Origin: Protopterus annectens
Lineage: Eukaryota > Chordata > Ceratodontiformes > Protopteridae
Reading direction: 5' to 3'
DNA length: 64,000 bases
Assembly (NCBI RefSeq): GCF_019279795.1
Contig: NC_056738.1
Location: 404,302,245 to 404,366,244, forward strand
Made by a program: the position numbers and the translations under genes. Position 1 is the stretch's first letter. Each line of letters begins with the position of its first letter. This document shows, piece by piece, positions 1 through 10,858 of this stretch. Below the pieces are notes generated by a model. The model worked only from the letters and a program-made list of their open reading frames with translations. It was not told the origin of the DNA and did no database searches.

Positions 1-760
1 GAGTATCAGTTTTCTGTATTTTCTTGCTGTACTTAACTGTTTTCCGCCTAAATGCTGATTTTCCAGCACTTATTGTGATTTAAAAGCTTGTTTTTTATTT
101 CACATATTGTACTTATTTGACTGCCTGCACTTTTAAAAGGTTGTTTTTGTTTAAATAAATTGTTTAACTGTTGTAGGCTACACACTAAAGTGCGATAGCC
201 TTTTCTGATCACTTGTAGTCATTTAAAGCTGTTTTAAGTGTACTTTTTACTGTTTTTGCCTTATCTTTTCAAAAAAAAATAAATAAATACATTTCTTGTT
301 TCCTGCTTTTCTAAGCTAGTATAGTCCAGTTTTCAGGTTAGTGCTGAATTCAGGGCTGTGTTACAAGTTTCTGAGTTGCCCATACCTTACTTGGATAGAG
401 GGAAGTTTCTCTGTTCATATGTGAGAGAGGGGAACTTTGAGCAGCCATCTGTCCCTGGAGGACTGGTTCCAGCCCAGAAGTTAGTAGTTTAAAAAACGCG
501 TTGCATGGTTTTGTGCGCCGGGCAGCACCGGTTAGGTAGGGTTAAATTATTCCTGGCTCCACTAAGTCTCCTTCAGTTTTTCACTTGAAACTAGTCTAAC
601 TCTCAACCTAAGCACTCAAAAAGCATCCTACAGTCCAGCACTTGCTCAGACCTAATAGCAAGCACTAATATACCCGAACACTTGACTGCCCAGCAGGGCA
701 AGGCTCTTTATCCACCCCTCACCAACCAAGCAACTAAGCAGCTCACCCTACTATTCAGGC
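1..760 (+). promoter_or_regulatory. 5' UTR of CR1-like copy A1
   Basis: Non-coding leader upstream of ORF1, matching 54,300-55,900 of the second A copy once the RTE insertion there is removed. Positions 300-520 resemble, at lower similarity, one unit of the ~258-bp tandem monomers found upstream of the second copy (shared segments around the 'cccagaa' and 'tagtccag' blocks). Promoter activity is inferred from position only. Confidence 0.5.
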
Positions 761-1707
761 ATGACCAAAGGGCAACTTCAGGTGTACTCTCCAGTCCAGC
801 TGGTGAATCTGGGTATCCTGAGGCAATGTTACAACTGCCTCATGTACACAGACAGCCCTCTCCTCCTACCACAAAACACTAACATATGTGAGAGATGCAA
901 TTATACAGCCAAACTGGAGGCTAAGGTATCTCCACCCAAGACTGGAACAGACAGTCATGAGGAGAAGGTTAACACTTGCACCACACCTCCAGCCTCACAT
1001 AGACCTGCTAAACCAGCACTGGCAAAAGATACACATAACTACACAAAATCATACTGGGAGGCTCTAAATAAAAACCTCCAAAAGCATCAGAGCTCCAAAG
1101 CAGACACCCACAAAACCTGCACCTCCCGTCACAAACCAGACAACACATAAAACACAAAATCAATGTGCCGCACAATCACAGCCCTTAAGGCAAAATAACA
1201 TACCTAACACACTAGTAATAGGTGACTCAATAGTCAGGCACACTGACGCCCCACTCACTAGGCTGGACAAGGAGAAGGTTACTGTTAGCTGCCTGTCGGG
1301 AGCCAGAATCTGCTACATAACACAAGCACTCAGGTCACTCCAGAACAAGTACAGATATGACTCTGTCATTGTTCACGTTGGTGTGAACGACTTGAGCCGT
1401 ACCTCCCTGGACTACATGAAAAGAGACACGGAAGAGCTCTCTGAATCATGTAGCCCAGGCGGGTATGACCCTGACCCTGAGTAGCATCCTGCCCTCACCA
1501 AGAATGATACCTCAGTATAAGGAAAAAATGATCAATTTCAACAATTGGCTAAGCTTCTGGTGTCATTCAAAGGGGATCCAGTGTCTGTCAGCCTGGGATG
1601 ATATGCTCGACAAGCCACATTGCTTCACAAGAGACGGCTTGCACCTGTCACCCATTGGCTGTCGAATACTGGCCAAGGCTCTTGCTGCCCCCATAGTGCC
1701 TTTTTAG
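761..1707 (+). pseudogene. CR1-like ORF1: zinc-finger plus SGNH esterase-like protein, frameshifted
   Basis: The first part (761-1,150) has a C-x2-C ... C-x2-C pair (CYNC and CERC), a likely zinc-binding nucleic-acid module. A +1 shift separates it from the esterase part, which begins near 1,185. There the SGNH blocks are readable: VIGDS (nucleophile Ser) near 1,215, SGAR (Gly), HVGVND (Asn) near 1,375, and DGLHLS (Asp/His) near 1,635. A second shift lies near 1,450. ORF1 proteins of the CR1/L3 group are known to carry such an esterase domain, and its role in retrotransposition is not settled. The frame closes at 1,705-1,707, just before ORF2. This copy keeps the C-terminus (SPIGCRILAKAL) that is shifted in the second A copy. 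Confidence 0.75.
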
Positions 1708-3061
1708 GCAAGGCTCAAAATTCAAGCTCACCTCAGTAAACAGCACAAGTAAAAAACTGAGGGTTATGCTACTCAATGCCAGGAGTTTAAATTTCAAAAT
1801 GCACGCGCTCGAAGCACTCCTAAGTATGGAGAACATTGACATCTGTGTAGTAACTGAAACCTGGTTCAAGGCTCCAGAGAGCACTCTAGCACTACTGGGC
1901 TACAACTCAGACCACACATTTCAGCCACAGAACACGGACCGAAACACAAAAGGAGGGGGTGTATCCATATTCATCAAGGATACCCTCACCTCCAGGTTAG
2001 TGGCGCAGCATGATACCTCTGAGATCATCCATGTGCAACCAACATCAGGCAAATCTGCAATGCAAATTGTGGCCTGCTACAGATCACCCTCCATGACCCA
2101 GGACCACCATTCCGCCATTCTGGAGACACTGGAAAACATGAAGGTCCTACCGAATACCCTGATCTTGGGAGATTTCAATTACCCTACCATTAACTGGGAA
2201 AACTACTTGAGTACAAACTCTCAGGCTCAGCGCTTCCTGGAATTTATCAACTCAAATGCCCTGGATCAGCTGGTAAACTCCCCTACCAGAGGCCACAACA
2301 TATTGGACCTGGTCATCACCAACATGGGCGACAGGTGCTCCGTACCGGAGGTCAACCTGTCACTGGTTAGATCAGACCATAAACTAATCACCCTGGATGT
2401 CCACACCCCACCACCACCCTCAACCAAGGAAACCACAGTGAAAAACTTTTCTAAAGCAAACTTCACCTTACTTAAGTCAGAGGTGGTAAGTTTCACAGCC
2501 CCCACACTAAAGGATAACACTGCCCAAGATGCAGAATCCTTTACAATTACATGCTATGAGCACCTACAAGGATGCATGGATCGTACCATCCCTAGCAAAA
2601 CCAAGACTCACTTCCCTAAGAGAAGGAAACCAGTCTGGTGAACCCCCCCGCCATAAACAGGTTATACAACAAAAGGAGGAAACTAGTTCAGAAAAAAAGC
2701 AAATCCCAAGAAGGAAAGACATCCCTGATCAGTATCAGTAAGAAACTAAGGTCCCTCATAAAATCATCCAAGGCTAACTTCGAAACAAAAATAGCCAAGG
2801 ACTCGAAAGATAACCACAAAGCCTTCATTAGCTATGTCAAAAATCTAAGTAGCAACTCGCAGATATGCTCTGAGATAGTGCAAAATAGCACAAAATATAC
2901 TGAACCTACTGATATTGCCAATATACTGGCAGATAGTAATTCAAGTAAAAAAGCAAACCTCTCCCTTAAAGTTGACCACAAACAGGAATCAAACAACGAT
3001 GAGATGAAAAAATTGTAGATCAACCACCACGAAAAGTAGAAACGAATTTTATTCACAAAAA

Positions 3062-3100
3062 TGAGCGCTTTCGCGTGCTTCCAACTGCACGCTTCTTCAG
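3062..3100 (-). ncRNA. hammerhead-ribozyme-like core in PLE 3' region
   Basis: Read on the reverse strand: CTGAAGA (fits CUGANGA), A, GCGTGC, an 8-nt loop, GCACGC (perfect 6-bp stem II), GAAA, then GCGCTCAT. This is the conserved order of a hammerhead core. Stems I and III are not clearly formed in the monomer, so catalytic activity is uncertain. Hammerhead motifs are established in Penelope-like elements. Confidence 0.6.
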
Positions 3101-4183
3101 ATAAGTATAAAACATTGATAAATTCATTCTCTATATATACACCATTCTAGTAATTACTTAGCAAACTAATTAATGCAATTAATTCAATTAAATTACTAAA
3201 AGAGGTCAATTAACCAATATAGCATTAATACACTTAAAGCTATAAATGTGTAGTGCGATGTAAGCATCTTACTTTGCTACATCTTATAATTTATTATTAA
3301 AATTGTTGAATCTATTATAACTATTAAAACTACTAAACACTTTAGAAAACTGCCCATTTAATGGAAGACATGCTAAACAGGGTAACTTATCATAGTCAAC
3401 GAGCCATATATTGCAATGAAAAATGCAACGAAAAATAACATAACCAAACCATCATGAGTTTTAGCAGCATTGATGAAAAACAGATTTAGGTATAATTGAT
3501 ATTGGTTTTTAAAATCATTTAAAACCATTCAGAATATTTAAAATCATTCAATAAATAAATATGTTATATTTTTTATATATAGTTAGTTAAATAGATATGA
3601 TAATAAATAAATAAATAGATGAATTCTGAATAATAAATATGTTATATGTTAAATAAATAAAATTCATGAATTGCATAGATTAATATGATGTAAACCAGAA
3701 GTAAATATATAACATATGAAATGGTTGTACATTTAAATCATGTATAGAAATCAATTAATATCAAGTATGGTATTAATTGTATGTATCTACCATGTATCAC
3801 CAATATGTATACCATAAAATATATATATATCAAAATGATATATATATATAAAAAATTTTGAAATTATGTATATAAGATTGTTTCTATATTATCATGACAA
3901 TTTATACTATAACATGAATACTTAACTAAAGAGAATATTCAATATCAAACTTTAAAATGGTGCATAAGTTCTAAATATTATATTGTCCTATTGTCCTATA
4001 CTATTTCACCTAATACCACATAATGTCTCTTATTCCTTATAGAGACACAAATTGTATAAAACGATGAAAAACAAACATTATTATTCCAACTACTTTAATT
4101 TAGAACAGAGACAGCCTAAAAAATCTGTATCTATATATTAGCTGAATTTCATTTGATGTATATATATTCAAAATGTTCTCAGA

Positions 4184-4497
4184 TTAATGATATTTTCGTT
4201 TCTTTAGGTGTGATCTAATACTAATATAACTATTCAGGCCCGGATGTTTTTGTGCCCGAAATCTAAAGATCCAGTCTAATTCTAGACTTTCTAGATCATT
4301 AAAGTTGTCACCTCTTCTCTTATTTAAAGATCTTTTTTGTAACACCCTAAAGACAAACTTATGTTCTGGACACTCTGTAATATGTTTAGATAGTGCATTT
4401 TTAGGATCTATTTTCTTTATGGCATAAAGATGCTCCTGTATCCTATCTCTAAGCCTTCTTGTTGTCATTCCTATATAGAAGGCAGGACATGTCTCAC
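4184..4497 (-). pseudogene. PLE GIY-YIG endonuclease C-terminal fragment
   Basis: Open reverse-strand frame entering from the truncation point. It reads ...AFYIGMTTRRLRDRIQEH..., the second half of the GIY-YIG motif with the conserved Arg, followed by ALSKHITECPEH and a basic end. The GIY half and the whole RT are missing because the element is 5'-truncated at 4,497. In a complete PLE this domain makes the target-site nick. It differs in sequence from the GIY-YIG domains at 10,141 and 13,036, so at least three PLE families are present. Confidence 0.75.
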
Positions 4498-6154
4498 ATA
4501 CTGGCAGATAGATTCAGTGCAAACTTTACCTCCCTCTCACCTTCAAAAGGGCCTACAACAATACCGGAAAAGTGCAGTGTCCCATAAATCACAGAAGCAC
4601 AGGTGAAAACAGCCCTTTCAAAAGCCAAAAACACAGCATCAATGGGGCCAGATGGTGTCCCAGGCTGCATCTTGCACGAACTACAGAACAAACTAACCCC
4701 CCCACCTAAACATGCTGTTCAACCTCAGCCTCTCCACAGTCTACGTGCCCATAGAATGGTGCATAACAATGGTTATTCCACTCCACAAAGGAGGAGCCAC
4801 AACTGACCCTGGTAACTATCACCCCATAAGCCTGACTAGCCTGGTCTGCAAGGCTATGGAGCGCATCATCATGGAACTCATTAACAAAGACATTGGGAAC
4901 CTCCAAACACTTGACCCGACCCAGTTTGGCTTTGTTAAGGGCAGATCATGCCTACTAAACCTGGATGACTTCTTCGACACAGTTACCAAGGCCATAGATG
5001 AGGGAAAGGTGGTTCACACAGCCTACCTTGATCTCACCAAGGCGTTCAACACCATTCCTTACTCGGGTATTTTAGAAAAACTCACCAGCCTGAACATAAA
5101 CCCCTACGTCACAAGATGGGTTGCCAACTGGCTTACAGACAGAACTCACACGGTAAGAATAGCAGGCTCCAGGTCTGACTCTAAACCAGTCACAAGTGGT
5201 GTCCCACAAGGCTCAGTTCTGGGACCCCTACTGTTCAGCATATATTTCTCAGAAGTACAGGCAAACACAGGAGGACTATGGCTAACCAAGTTCAACGATG
5301 ACTGCAAACTGGGAGCCATAATTGACTCTCTGGCTGACATGGACATCCTCCAAAAAGGCCTTACTGACACAGACACCTGGTGTCAAAGTCATGGCCTCAA
5401 GCTAAATGCCAAAAAATGCATAGTCATCCCGTTTGGGAAAAACAAAACACCCACGAATTACCACATAGGTGGCAGCCCCCTTAATACAGAAGAGGTAATA
5501 AGAGATCTGGGGACCCAGGTAGATAGTAATCTCTCCTTTGACAATCATATTGTCAAAGTAGTTAGGAAATCCTTCTATGTGGCCCATCTAATTACTAAGG
5601 GGTTCGTATCTAGAAATAAAGAGGTTATAGTGCCCCTCTACTCGTCACTCATCAGACCCATCATAGAGTACAATGCCCCATTTGGGATGTACCTCACAAG
5701 ACACTTCCGACAGCTTGAAAGACCACAAAAGCACCTCACCAAGAGGATTACTGGCCTCAAACATATGTCCTATGCAGCCCGACTGAAAAAACTCTGGCTG
5801 TACTCAGTGGCATATCGCTTACTCAGAGGTGATCTCTGCCTGACTTACAAAGCCATGTCCAACTCAGAATTGATGGACATGCTCCACCTAAAGAAATCCA
5901 AGTCACTGCGAGCCATGCGCTCTAGTGAGCTAAACCTCACCACAACAATAAATAGAACATGCTGGAGGGATAGATTCCTGTCATAGAGACTTCCCATGCT
6001 TTGGAACAAAATTCCTAACTACATTAGGCAGAGCCTCTCACTAACACTCTTCAAGAGAAGCCTTGACGAGTGGATGGGTAACAGAAAGTACCCCCCTGGG
6101 ATCACTTCATTGGCTCTGCTTGACAGAGGCTCAGTTAATTAATCAATGGGGCGG

Positions 6155-6235
6155 CGAAAGCTGACACACTCTGGCTAGGCTTATAAATGCCCTCGGGCAG
6201 ATAGCCTAGTACCTACCTATGAACCTATATCCATG
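6155..6235 (+). repeat. CR1-like 3' hairpin and octamer tail (copy A1)
   Basis: Block GGCTAGGCTT ... GCCCTCGGGC ... ATAGCCTAG followed by CTACCTATGAACCTAT. The inner GCCC/GGGC and outer TAGGCT/AGCCTA arms can pair. The same structure ends the other CR1-like copies and one SINE (34,378-34,440). CR1-group RTs recognise a 3' structure of their own RNA, so this is the probable recognition hairpin. Confidence 0.7.
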
Positions 6236-6439
6236 ATAATTCCTTTCACTGATTTGCATATGAGACTAGTCAGACTTACGGGTTTGTAGTTCCTAGGCTC
6301 TATTGATGGACTACCCTTGTAAAGCTTATGTTGTTTTTGAACCAAGAGTCACACAGCTTTCCTCACTGTTGGTCTGGTGATTCATCTGTTGATCAATGTA
6401 CTGGCTAAGTTAGGAGAGAAACGGCTCCTGAGGGCACTC
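6236..6439. other. no feature recognised
   Basis: About 200 bp between the CR1 tail and the first recognisable RTE codons. It may be further decayed RTE sequence, but I see no motif. Confidence 0.4.
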
Positions 6440-7474
6440 ATAGCATTATGGAGAGAAATGTATCCCAGACAACTAGGGAATAGGTATTCTAGTGCAACTG
6501 TTTAAGAATAAAGAGGCCATTCTTAGCAGTGGGTAGTATATAGTTATTAATTTCCTGTCACAGTCCATGAAAGTGCTTGAGAGGGTGATTGATAAATGAA
6601 CATGTGGAGTAGTAGAAATTAAGATGGGAAATGAACAGGTTAAATTCAGACCAGGATGCAGTACAACTGACCCAATGTTTACAGTGAGACAGGTAGTGGA
6701 GGAGAAGTTAAAGACGAGCAAAAAATTCAACTGGGCATTCCTAGACTTGGAGAAAACATATGACAAGGTCCCAAGAAAGATGATTTGGGCATTCATTCAA
6801 TAGTTCATAGTCCCAGAAACATTGAAATAATTAGTGCAGGCTATGTACAAGGACCCGATAACACAAGTATGAACAGTGCAAGGAGAGGTTTCCTGTGGGA
6901 GTGGGTGTGCATCAGAGTTCAGCTCTAAGACCATTGCTTTTCATACTGCTGATGGACTTACATCATACTGCTGATGGACTTACATCACAAACAAGTTGGA
7001 GAGGACAGGTAAAAAAAAACACTGCTGTATGCAGATGATGTGGCATTACATACAGACTCTGAACAGGAGCTCCAGCAAATCTTAGGAGAATGGAATGCAA
7101 AACTGAAGGTACATGGGATGAAACTGAATGCAGACAAGACAGTTGTCATGGCTGCAAGTTGGGAAAACCAGAAAAAGCTGAAAATTGTTAACGAAGGGAA
7201 AATAATGGAACAGGTTAATGGTTTCAAGTATCTGGGAGGGGTGACAAAACTGAAGGGAAGTCTGAATGACATTGCCATAGTTAGAATCAGAGGGGCAGGG
7301 CTTCAGCCAACTGGCACACAATGTCAGGGATAGTGTGTGATAGAAGAAAGTTAAAGAAGCTGAAAAGTAAGGGGTACAAAACAGTGGTTGACCAGTACAG
7401 TTGTATGGTACAGAAACCTGGGCAGTGAAGGCAGAGTAGTTGAGGAAGCTAGAGGTGACGGAATTGAAGTACCT
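6440..7474 (+). pseudogene. RTE-like reverse transcriptase fragment
   Basis: A decayed RT with many stops and shifts. Readable blocks are KVLERVIDK, VKFRPGCSTTDPMFTVRQ, FLDLEKTYDKVPR (near 6,740), LYADDVALHTDSEQEL with an intact Y-A-D-D (near 7,025) and LNADKTVVMAA. The order and wording fit RTE-clade RT. A short direct duplication (catactgctgatggactta at about 6,945 and 6,966) lies just before the YADD block. Both ends are truncated, and the 3' side stops where L1-like sequence begins. Confidence 0.7.
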
Positions 7475-7648
7475 GATACATTTTTTACACAACTTTATTG
7501 AATTATCACTTGTGACTCAAGCACATTTACATTTATATAAAAGTAATCAAACTGTGATAAGTTAAAATTAACAAACATTATGCTTCATATATATTGCTAT
7601 ATATCATATAACCTAAGTAACATTGCATAAATTATTCAATTCCTACCC
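7475..7648 (-). mobile_element. short 3' fragment of a Tx1/L1-like LINE
   Basis: Reverse-strand fragment of about 170 bp. Its poly(T) and the following 60 bp (ttattgaattatcacttgtg...) resemble the 3' UTR starts at 7,649 and 47,171. It looks like a severely 5'-truncated copy of a related L1 subfamily next to the longer copy. Confidence 0.5.
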
Positions 7649-7917
7649 CTTTTTTTAAACAAGAAACATCTTTATTAAACCATCACTTATGACATAAACA
7701 ATAATACATTTATATAAATGAAAACAAACCACACCATCACAATCCTAGTTGCGAGCATTTTACATCACAAACCATACTGTGACACACTCCTAGTTGCAAA
7801 CATTATACATCACTTATAATCTACCCAATCATTTTCAGTCAAACATTATATAGCTCATTTAAGTCCTGTCTTCTTTTAATCCTCATTCCTGTCCTGTATG
7901 TATTGTTCCCACAATTC

Positions 7918-8057
7918 AGCTGATCAAAAGTGTTACCCGAAAGCTTTATCCTGTTGTTGTTGAATAAAAGAGAGTGTTGCTCTACTGTTTTTTATTTTAT
8001 TTGAATTTATAGTGCGATATTCTAGCAGTGAAACTTTTCTACAGTTGGTGTTTATTC
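7918..8057 (+). mobile_element. 140-bp PLE-derived insertion with 16-bp TSD
   Basis: The insertion is flanked by perfect attgttcccacaattc repeats at 7,902-7,917 and 8,058-8,073. The sister L1 copy has no such insert at the matching place. It starts almost directly with a hammerhead-like core (7,920-7,942: CTGATCA, A, AAG, TGTTA, CCC, GAAA) and continues with TTGAATAAAAGAG, the same kind of sequence that follows the core in the larger PLEs. The G of CUGANGA is changed to C and stem II no longer pairs, so a ribozyme here would be dead. The insert is only the 3' terminal piece of a PLE, or a minimal derivative of one. Confidence 0.7.
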
Positions 8058-8108
8058 ATTGTTCCCACAATTCCCATTTTTTCCTAAGTAGCTTGCTTCT
8101 ACCTTTTT

Positions 8109-9563
8109 CTAAAAAAATTTCAATTCCAGTTGTTTTAGCCCTGTTACTATAGTCACTACTTCTAATACAGTTGGTTTAGATTTTGATTTCCATTTTCTAG
8201 TAATTGCTTTTTTGGCAGCCACCATAATTAGAGACAGCAAGGCCTTAGCATGTCTAGGCAACTCTGATTCTGTATCATAGCTCAGAAAAATCAGCTTCCT
8301 CATCACATCAATCTGCCCACTCAGCATCTCTGACAGTGCATCCCGCAGGCAATCCTTAAAGTCTGTCAACTCACTGCGCTTCCAGAAAATATGTCCGCAA
8401 TTACCCCTTTCTTCCCCATCCCATCTCCAACATTTGCTATCTACTCGAGTAAAGAAGTTCTGGAGTCTTGGGGTACAAAAATATCTATGTAAACATTTCC
8501 AAGCAAAAACCCTAAATCTTCTAGATTTTGTTTGCATATTTGGGAGACATACGTATATCCTCTCATTGTTTCTCTGTAAATTGCTTATCAGATCTCTCTT
8601 CCCAATCCTTTTTAACCTCCTCTGATTGATTCTTATGGTTATTATGCAATATTTTATATGTTCTACTAATTATTTCTTTTTTAATGGCAGCTTCTGTTCT
8701 AGATTCTACTAAAAACTCTACAAGTGCTGGTCTTTCATGTAGGGCCCCCTATTTCTTTCTCTTTGCCTATACTCTGATATCAATCCTTGATAGGGAAGGC
8801 AATCTCTAACCTGCAATCCAAATAAATTATTGGCATCTTCCTATTCTATCATCTTTCCTTCTCTAGTCATTTGCTCCCAATACCTTGGTTCCTTTGCCAG
8901 TTCTCCAATAAATTCCAGCCCCCTTTTGCCTATTGTCTATATCCCTAATTGCAGTAATCCCTATCGGCAGAATCTCCTTTCTCCAGTCCCATTTTGGCTT
9001 AGTTCTTAAAATACTTTCTACTACTTTATGGATATAATATTCTGCATGATTATTGGTATTCTCCTTAAAGGCCTGCATCCAAAATCCCAGTCTCTCCTTA
9101 TTTCTTTACCTTCCCCTCTCTTTCCTCATCATTCTATTCCACTTTGAATTACAGTTTTCTGCTTGTGCTTTGTATAGGAGCCTTAACTGTGTACCACTGA
9201 ATTTCTTCTTCAAAGTGGGTAATCCCAATCTGCCCTGTTCTACTGGAAGTATCAGCTTATCCTACTTGACTCTTGCCGTCTTTCCCTCCCAGATAAAGTC
9301 CTTCAGCTATTTATTAATTGCTAGCTACAACTTCTCCTCTGGTTGATAAAAACATGCTTGACCTGTATATGACTAAAGGGATGAAAAACATTTTGACTGC
9401 TTGCATCTTACTATCCATATAACAAAGCTTCCATTTTCTCAGTTTTTGTATTATCTTTTGCTTAGTCTCTTCCCACATATCCTTACTGTCACACCAAAAT
9501 AATTTTTACTCCATACTCCTAAATGCTTCATTTTATCATGTCCCCATTAATAAGGATATTGCT
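8109..9563 (-). pseudogene. Tx1/L1-like ORF2, C-terminal part
   Basis: The reverse frame 8,537-8,109 carries the C-terminal Cys/His block typical of L1/Tx1 ORF2 (SKCWRW ... CGHIFWKR) and ends AITRKWKSKSKPTVLEVV. Upstream frames (9,346-8,600) are broken but match copy 2 at 48,664-47,600 block by block. The Cys/His block has lost some ligands (C-x2-C became C-x-x-W). No RT active site remains on this side of the nested insertions. Confidence 0.7.
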
Positions 9564-9717
9564 GAACCAAAACACCAAAAATACAGAACAGATTGAAGGA
9601 GGCACAAATCCGTAATCCACATGAAATCCTTTATTAGAATGACTCTTCAGTCCAATAAAACGCAGAAACAATAATTTGACTATACAGTCCACTAACGCAA
9701 TTACACCAGCACTGCAT

Positions 9718-9740
9718 TTTCGTTTAAGCAACTTCATCAG
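9718..9740 (-). ncRNA. hammerhead-like core of PLE1
   Basis: Reverse strand: CTGATGA, A, GTT, 5-nt loop GCTTA, AAC, GAAA, ATGCAG. All invariant core positions of CUGANGA ... GAAA are kept, and stem II is 3 bp. It has the same geometry (A, 3-bp stem, 5-nt loop) as the PLE cores at 7,920 and 13,453. Stems I and III were not resolved. Confidence 0.55.
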
Positions 9741-10140
9741 ATGGAGACAAATGCATACCTACACAAAACCACTCCTTATATATTCATCAAAATAATTAAA
9801 CAATTAGTTAATTAAAAGGAACAAGGTACTTAAACATTTAAAGGAGTAAGACTCATAATGCATTCAACACATACATTAAAATATAATGGATTCCCCCCAC
9901 ACTGTCCAATTACATTAGTGAATTAATAAATTAATATTAATATCAAAAATTCATAAATTAATAAAAACTTTATAATAACTTAATCTAATAAAAACAAGCT
10001 AAATTCTTTAATACAACCAGGTAAAGCATTACAGCATGTGGTACCCTATACTACCAACACTTTATAATGTAAACTGATTTTAATACACATTTAAAATAAG
10101 ATAAAATATAGAGGAATTAAAATACATAAAATGAAAACAC

Positions 10141-10626
10141 TTAAAGCTTAGCTGATCTCAGCTTAAGTACAGGTGCTAAAGAGATGGCATAATTTAAACC
10201 TGGAGGTTTATTCGCCTCCAAGGAAAGCTGCCACAACAGCTGTTTATATTCAATCGAAGTTTCCCATAACCCACCTCTAACATCCTTTTCCACTACTTCC
10301 AACACAAAGAAGCTAAATTTGGCTTCCTGGCAAATTAATTTATGTCGGTATAAAGCATTATTAGTACATTTTGTTTTTATCTCATAGTAATGCTCATAAA
10401 TTCTATTCTTTAACTTTCTTTCCGATTTCCCTATATAAAATGCATCACAATGATCACACAAACCTAAATACACTATCCCAGAGGTGTGACAGTTCACAAA
10501 ATATTTGCTCTGGATCAAACTATCCCTGCTCTCTAAAAAAGTTGTTTGCTTAGTACAAATAAATGGGCATTGGGAACACCTTCCACATTTAAAGGTTCCT
10601 AGTTTCTCTTCCTTAACTTTTTTCAT
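10141..10626 (-). CDS. PLE1 GIY-YIG endonuclease domain
   Basis: A 161-codon open frame. A CGRCSQCP double-Cys pair near residues 14-21 precedes GIVYLG (GIY) and AFYIGKSERKLKNRIYEH (YIG with the catalytic-type Arg), then a conserved His/Cys-rich stretch (ALYRHKLICQ) and the PPGLNYAI tail. The Cys pair before GIY-YIG is usual in PLEs. The frame is separated from the RT frame by shifts between 10,627 and 10,858, so in this copy it is a detached C-terminal domain. The start Met is just the first in frame, not a real initiation site. Confidence 0.75.
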   Translation of the reverse strand: MKKVKEEKLGTFKCGRCSQCPFICTKQTTFLESRDSLIQSKYFVNCHTSGIVYLGLCDHCDAFYIGKSERKLKNRIYEHYYEIKTKCTNNALYRHKLICQEAKFSFFVLEVVEKDVRGGLWETSIEYKQLLWQLSLEANKPPGLNYAISLAPVLKLRSAKL

Positions 10627-10858
10627 ACCATATTTACCCTCCAGGATAGTCTTTAAGTTTTTGCCCCTTCTATATGTACATTGTACATTTCAAAGGTTCT
10701 TCAAAGGTGCATTTCAAGTCCGAAATCTGACCAAACCTACTCCATTCTTCCTCCAAAATCTTCCTAATTCTAAGTGCACTACCATTATAATCAACTACAA
10801 AATTGCCTGTATCCTCACTGTTAAGCTTTGTAGATTTAATTTCATTCAAGGCAAAATT

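Larger units (their letters stand above)
2937..4497 (-). mobile_element. Penelope-like element, 5'-truncated, with 14-bp TSD
   Basis: The insertion interrupts CR1 ORF2 and is bounded by the perfect direct repeat atactggcagatag at 2,923-2,936 and 4,498-4,511. Removing it restores continuity with the sister LINE copy near 58,070. On the reverse strand it holds the C-terminal GIY-YIG endonuclease (4,497-4,184), then about 1.2 kb of AT-rich non-coding sequence with TATATA runs, then a hammerhead-like core (3,100-3,062) close to the 3' end. RT is absent because of 5' truncation. A GIY-YIG domain, a hammerhead-like core and variable-length TSDs are all hallmarks of PLEs. Confidence 0.85.
1766..6142 (+). 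pseudogene. CR1-like ORF2 (APE endonuclease-reverse transcriptase), broken by stops and a PLE
   Basis: The endonuclease covers 1,766-2,640, with NARSL, TETWF, GGGVSIF, ILGDFNYP and SDHKLI blocks. A TGG-to-TGA change (2,639-2,641) ends it where the sister copy reads Trp. The linker runs to 2,922, the PLE occupies 2,937-4,497, and RT resumes at 4,512. RT blocks are GVPQGSVLGPLLF near 5,200 and, at 5,291-5,302, F-N-D-D in place of F-A-D-D. A frameshift near 4,700 and a CAG-to-TAG change at 5,984-5,986 break the rest. The reading frame would end at 6,142. The product of an intact copy would nick target DNA and prime reverse transcription there. This copy cannot. Confidence 0.85.
1..6235 (+). mobile_element. 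CR1-like LINE, subfamily A, copy A1 (5' end outside window)
   Basis: This is a non-LTR retrotransposon copy with 5' UTR, ORF1, ORF2 and 3' tail in order. It aligns by eye along its whole length with the copy at 53,033-59,795, including the UTR. The window opens inside the 5' UTR, so any upstream promoter repeats are not visible. ORF1 ends in an SGNH-esterase-like region, and ORF2 has an APE endonuclease followed by RT, as in the CR1/L3 group. The 3' end has the family hairpin and an octamer-like CCTATGAA tail. A PLE splits ORF2 at 2,937-4,497. Several stops and frameshifts make it inactive. A 45-bp stretch of the UTR present in the other copy (near 54,800) is missing here near 490. Confidence 0.88.
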
